From Streptosporangiaceae bacterium (lineage in GTDB: Bacteria; Actinomycetota; Actinomycetes; Streptosporangiales; Streptosporangiaceae), in the NCBI GenBank assembly GCA_030040415.1, contig JASHTT010000002.1, forward strand, positions 1 to 7,481: a DNA stretch of 7,481 nt, read 5' to 3'. Positions 5,761 through 7,481 of this stretch are shown piece after piece. Each line of letters begins with the position of its first letter. Position 1 is the stretch's first letter. A program made the position numbers and the translations under genes. Below the pieces are notes generated by a model, which saw nothing but the letters and a program-made list of their open reading frames with translations, ran no database searches and was not told the origin of the DNA.

Positions 5761-6825
5761 GTGGCTAACCCGACAGGCCGGAGTTTCGGTAGCGACAACC
5801 ACGCTGGCGTCCACCCTGCGGTGCTGGCAGCGATCGGTGCGGCAAACGGCGGAGACGCGACCGCCTATGGCGCCGACGACCTCTCGCAACGGGCGGTCGC
5901 GCGATTGTGCGAGCTCGCTGGAGCGCGGGAAGCATATCTGGTCTTCAACGGAACAGCTGCGAACGTCCTGGGCCTGAGCCTGCTGCTCAGGCCCTTCGAC
6001 GCGGTAATTTGCGCGGAGACCTCGCACCTGAACGTCGACGAGTGCGGCGCCGCGGAGCGCGTACTCGGCTGCAAGCTGCTGACGGTGCCAACGCCCGACG
6101 GCAAGCTCACGCCCAGGCTCGTCGAGTCCAGGCTGGACGGCCTCGGGGACCAGCACCGGGCACAGCCGCGCGTCGTGCAGATAGCTCAGCTGACCGAACT
6201 CGGGACCTGCTATTCGCTGGCAGAGCTGGCGGAACTCCGGGCTTGCTGCGACGCTAACGGCTTGTTCTGCTACATCGACGGTGCCAGGCTCGCCAACGCG
6301 GCGGCACATCTCGGCTGCTCAGTCGCTGACATCGCAGGCTGCGCGGATGTACTCAGTTTCGGCGGAACGAAGAACGGCGCGCTCGCCGTCGAGGCTGTGC
6401 TCGTCATGGGCGACGAGGTGGCGACGGGCGGGGTGTTCCAGCGCAAGCAGCTCATGCACCTGGCCTCCAAGATGCGGTTCCTGGCGGCGCAACTCACCGC
6501 CCTGCTGGATGGTGAACTCTGGCTCGCCAACGCGCGCCAGGCCAATGCCATGGCGAAGCGCCTCGCGAGCGCGGTCGAGCCGCTTCCCGGCATACGGCTG
6601 CGTTATCCGATGCAGGGCAACGGAGTCTTCGCTGAGATCGGCCAGCAGCAGGCCGCGACGCTGCAACGCGACTGGGATTTCCACGTGTGGTCGGCGGCGG
6701 CCGACGGTACCTGCGTCGTCCGGTGGATGACCGCCTTCGACACGACGGAAGCCGAGGTGGACGCGTTCACGGCGGCGATCCGCGACGCGACAGTTTCACG
6801 TGAAACAAATTCCTCTCGCCCCTGA
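5761..6825 (+). CDS. Threonine aldolase-like PLP-dependent enzyme (beta-eliminating lyase family)
   Basis: The 354-residue protein is a fold-type I PLP enzyme of the low-specificity threonine aldolase family. That family splits L-threonine or allo-threonine into glycine and acetaldehyde in the cytosol. The N-terminal SFGSDNHAGVHPAVLAAI is the family's opening motif. VFNGTAANVLGL (61-72) matches the phosphate-binding loop. His89 in ETSHLNVDECGA is the probable ring-stacking residue. YIDGARLANAA holds Asp173, which contacts the pyridine nitrogen, and SFGGTKNGAL holds the probable Schiff-base Lys204. Length is normal for the family. The ten C-terminal residues (VSRETNSSRP) include five encoded by a parS site and look like an added tail. 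GTG 5761 is the only good start: upstream in-frame codons offer only CTG, and no ribosome site is present. Related enzymes act on other beta-hydroxy amino acids, so the substrate is not proven and no gene symbol is given. Confidence 0.9.
   Translation: MANPTGRSFGSDNHAGVHPAVLAAIGAANGGDATAYGADDLSQRAVARLCELAGAREAYLVFNGTAANVLGLSLLLRPFDAVICAETSHLNVDECGAAERVLGCKLLTVPTPDGKLTPRLVESRLDGLGDQHRAQPRVVQIAQLTELGTCYSLAELAELRACCDANGLFCYIDGARLANAAAHLGCSVADIAGCADVLSFGGTKNGALAVEAVLVMGDEVATGGVFQRKQLMHLASKMRFLAAQLTALLDGELWLANARQANAMAKRLASAVEPLPGIRLRYPMQGNGVFAEIGQQQAATLQRDWDFHVWSAAADGTCVVRWMTAFDTTEAEVDAFTAAIRDATVSRETNSSRP
6792..6807. promoter_or_regulatory. parS: Second parS centromere site, at the 3' end of the aldolase gene
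   Basis: AGTTTCACGTGAAACA is identical over all 16 bp to the site in parA, with the perfect palindrome GTTTCACGTGAAAC at 6793-6806. It lies 3071 bp downstream of the first site. It is again read as Val-Ser-Arg-Glu-Thr and ends 18 bp before the aldolase stop codon closes. Flanking bases differ from those of the first site (ACAAAT against ACAGAC on the right), so this is conservation of the binding site, not a longer duplication. Confidence 0.95.
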
Positions 6826-6869
6826 GCGAGCTCGCCCCGACATCAGATTCCTACCCTGGCCCACCCGGG

Positions 6870-6875
6870 TAACAT
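6870..6875 (+). promoter_or_regulatory. Possible -10 element upstream of the GNAT gene
   Basis: TAACAT is a good match to TATAAT/TANNNT and lies in the locally A/T-rich stretch GGGTAACATTCTCTTTGG. The region 17-18 bp upstream (around ATTCCT) is a poor -35. A start near 6882 would give a leader of about 65 nt containing the hairpin at 6891-6915. The perfect palindrome GCGAGCTCGC at 6826-6835 also lies in this gap, directly after the aldolase stop. Confidence 0.35.
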
Positions 6876-6890
6876 TCTCTTTGGTCCGTC

Positions 6891-6915
6891 GGCTGCCGGC
6901 CATCGGCCGGCGGCC
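6891..6915 (+). other. Strong hairpin between the aldolase and GNAT genes
   Basis: The arm at 6891-6901 pairs with 6905-6915 around the 3-nt loop ATC. The inner part is GCCGGCC with GGCCGGC, and the whole stem is 11 bp with a single G-U pair. It starts 66 bp after the aldolase stop and ends 31 bp before the GNAT start. No T-run follows. It could end aldolase transcription or shape the GNAT leader; the sequence does not decide. Confidence 0.45.
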
Positions 6916-6946
6916 GCCACCCGGCCACCGATCGCAGGGGAGCCTC

Positions 6947-7481
6947 GTGTCGCGGCGTCTCGTGAGCCTCACCCTCGACAACCTTGACGACCTGCCGCCC
7001 CGCTGCCGCCGGTGCGTCTTCTGGGAACTCGACCCGGTCGGCCAGGCTCAGGCGCTCGAGGTCGGTGATCCGGCGCTGGAGAAGGAGGCCTGGCTCTCGT
7101 CCGTGCTCCTCGAGTGGGGCAGCTGCGGGAAGATCGTCTACGTTGACAGCGCGCCTGCCGGGTACATCGTCTGCGCGCCGCCGAGCTACGCCCCGAGGTC
7201 CGCGACCTTCCCCACGAGCCCGGTCAGCGCTGACGCGGTGTTGCTGATGGCGGCTCACGTGACACCTGAGTTCGCTGGCGGCGGCCTTGGCCGGATGCTG
7301 GTGCAGGGACTCGCGAGGGATCTCACCAGGCGCGGCGTGCGGGCCATCGAAGCCTTCGGGGACGCCCAAGCGGCCGAGCGGGCCTGCATGGTGCCGGTGG
7401 ACTACCTGCTCGCCGTTGGCTTCAAGACGGTCCGGCCGCACCCTCGCTACCCGAGGCTGCGACTCGAACTGCGCACTACGC
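6947..7481 (+). CDS. GNAT-family N-acetyltransferase, 5' part (cut by window end)
   Basis: From GTG 6947, 178 codons run to the window edge without a stop. AGGGGAG (6936-6942) lies 4 nt before the start. The product begins SRRLVSLTLDNLDDLP and continues RCRRCVFWELDP, EKEAWLSSVLLEWGSCGK, VYVDSAPAGYIVCAPP, FPTSPVSADAVLL, IEAFGDA, YLLAVGFKTVR and LRLELRT. I recall a very similar protein beside parAB in Streptomyces. GNAT enzymes transfer an acetyl group from acetyl-CoA to an amine; the substrate here is unknown. Motif A is HVTPEFAGGGLGRMLVQGL (about 104-122). The usual Gln/Arg of its Q/R-x-x-G-x-G/A signature is replaced by Ala110, while the glycines of GGGLG remain. A Cys pair, Cys20 and Cys23, lies near the N-terminus. 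The C-terminus is missing from the window. Confidence 0.85.
   Translation, partial: MSRRLVSLTLDNLDDLPPRCRRCVFWELDPVGQAQALEVGDPALEKEAWLSSVLLEWGSCGKIVYVDSAPAGYIVCAPPSYAPRSATFPTSPVSADAVLLMAAHVTPEFAGGGLGRMLVQGLARDLTRRGVRAIEAFGDAQAAERACMVPVDYLLAVGFKTVRPHPRYPRLRLELRTT

Noticed and set aside
7252..7265. Degenerate parS-like site GGCTCACGTGACAC in the GNAT gene
   Set aside because: It differs from the 14-bp core at three positions, including outer bases important for ParB recognition, and it encodes part of motif A (AAHVT). The match is probably chance around CACGTG.
6851..7441. Minus-strand frame of 196 codons opposite the GNAT gene, and a + strand 87-codon frame at 6984-7247
   Set aside because: The true gene is the + strand frame from 6947, which has a recognisable GNAT protein and runs off the window edge. 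The others are shadow frames.
1..7481. Search for oriC, DnaA boxes, tRNA genes, CRISPR arrays, insertion sequences or a new defence system
   Set aside because: No clusters of TTGTCCACA-like boxes, no cloverleaf or repeat-spacer pattern, and no transposase, integrase, nuclease or toxin signature were seen. The genes form a standard core-chromosome block.

Overview
This window is the conserved chromosome-origin neighbourhood of a high-G+C actinobacterium. The evidence is the gene order (rnpA end, yidD, yidC, khpB/jag, rsmG, parA, parB), the strong G/C bias at third codon positions, and protein details that match actinomycetes: a ParA with an N-terminal extension that encodes a parS site, a KhpB without a Jag_N domain, and a GNAT protein beginning SRRLVSLTLDNLDDLP that resembles one I recall beside parB in Streptomyces. 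The genus cannot be fixed from the sequence. All genes are on the + strand. The oriC itself, dnaA and rpmH are not in the window and would lie to the left.

Layout. Bases 1-61 are the last codons of rnpA, which overlaps yidD by ATGA. yidD (58-387) and yidC (391-1560) are 3 bp apart and form the RNase P / membrane-insertion part of the operon. khpB (1661-2323) and rsmG (2351-3187) follow, covering RNA binding and 16S rRNA methylation. A strong hairpin at 3252-3280 lies in a 303-bp intergenic stretch that probably separates this block from the partition block and carries control signals for parA. parA (3491-4660) and parB (4731-5738) encode the chromosome segregation system. A PLP-dependent threonine-aldolase-like gene (5761-6825) and a GNAT acetyltransferase gene cut by the window end (6947-7481) follow.

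How the parts work together. Two perfect parS cores (AGTTTCACGTGAAACA) flank parB, one inside the 5' part of parA and one inside the last codons of the aldolase gene. Both are read in the same phase and encode Val-Ser-Arg-Glu-Thr. ParB loads at parS, spreads on flanking DNA and is acted on by ParA, so this stretch is both a gene cluster and part of the bacterial centromere.

I see no new defence system, mobile element, CRISPR array, tRNA or rRNA. The most useful observations are the centromere sites embedded in coding sequence, the uncertain start of ParA with a small ORF and a tandem repeat in front of it, the likely leaderless aldolase gene, several hairpins at gene junctions, and the edge-truncated GNAT gene.
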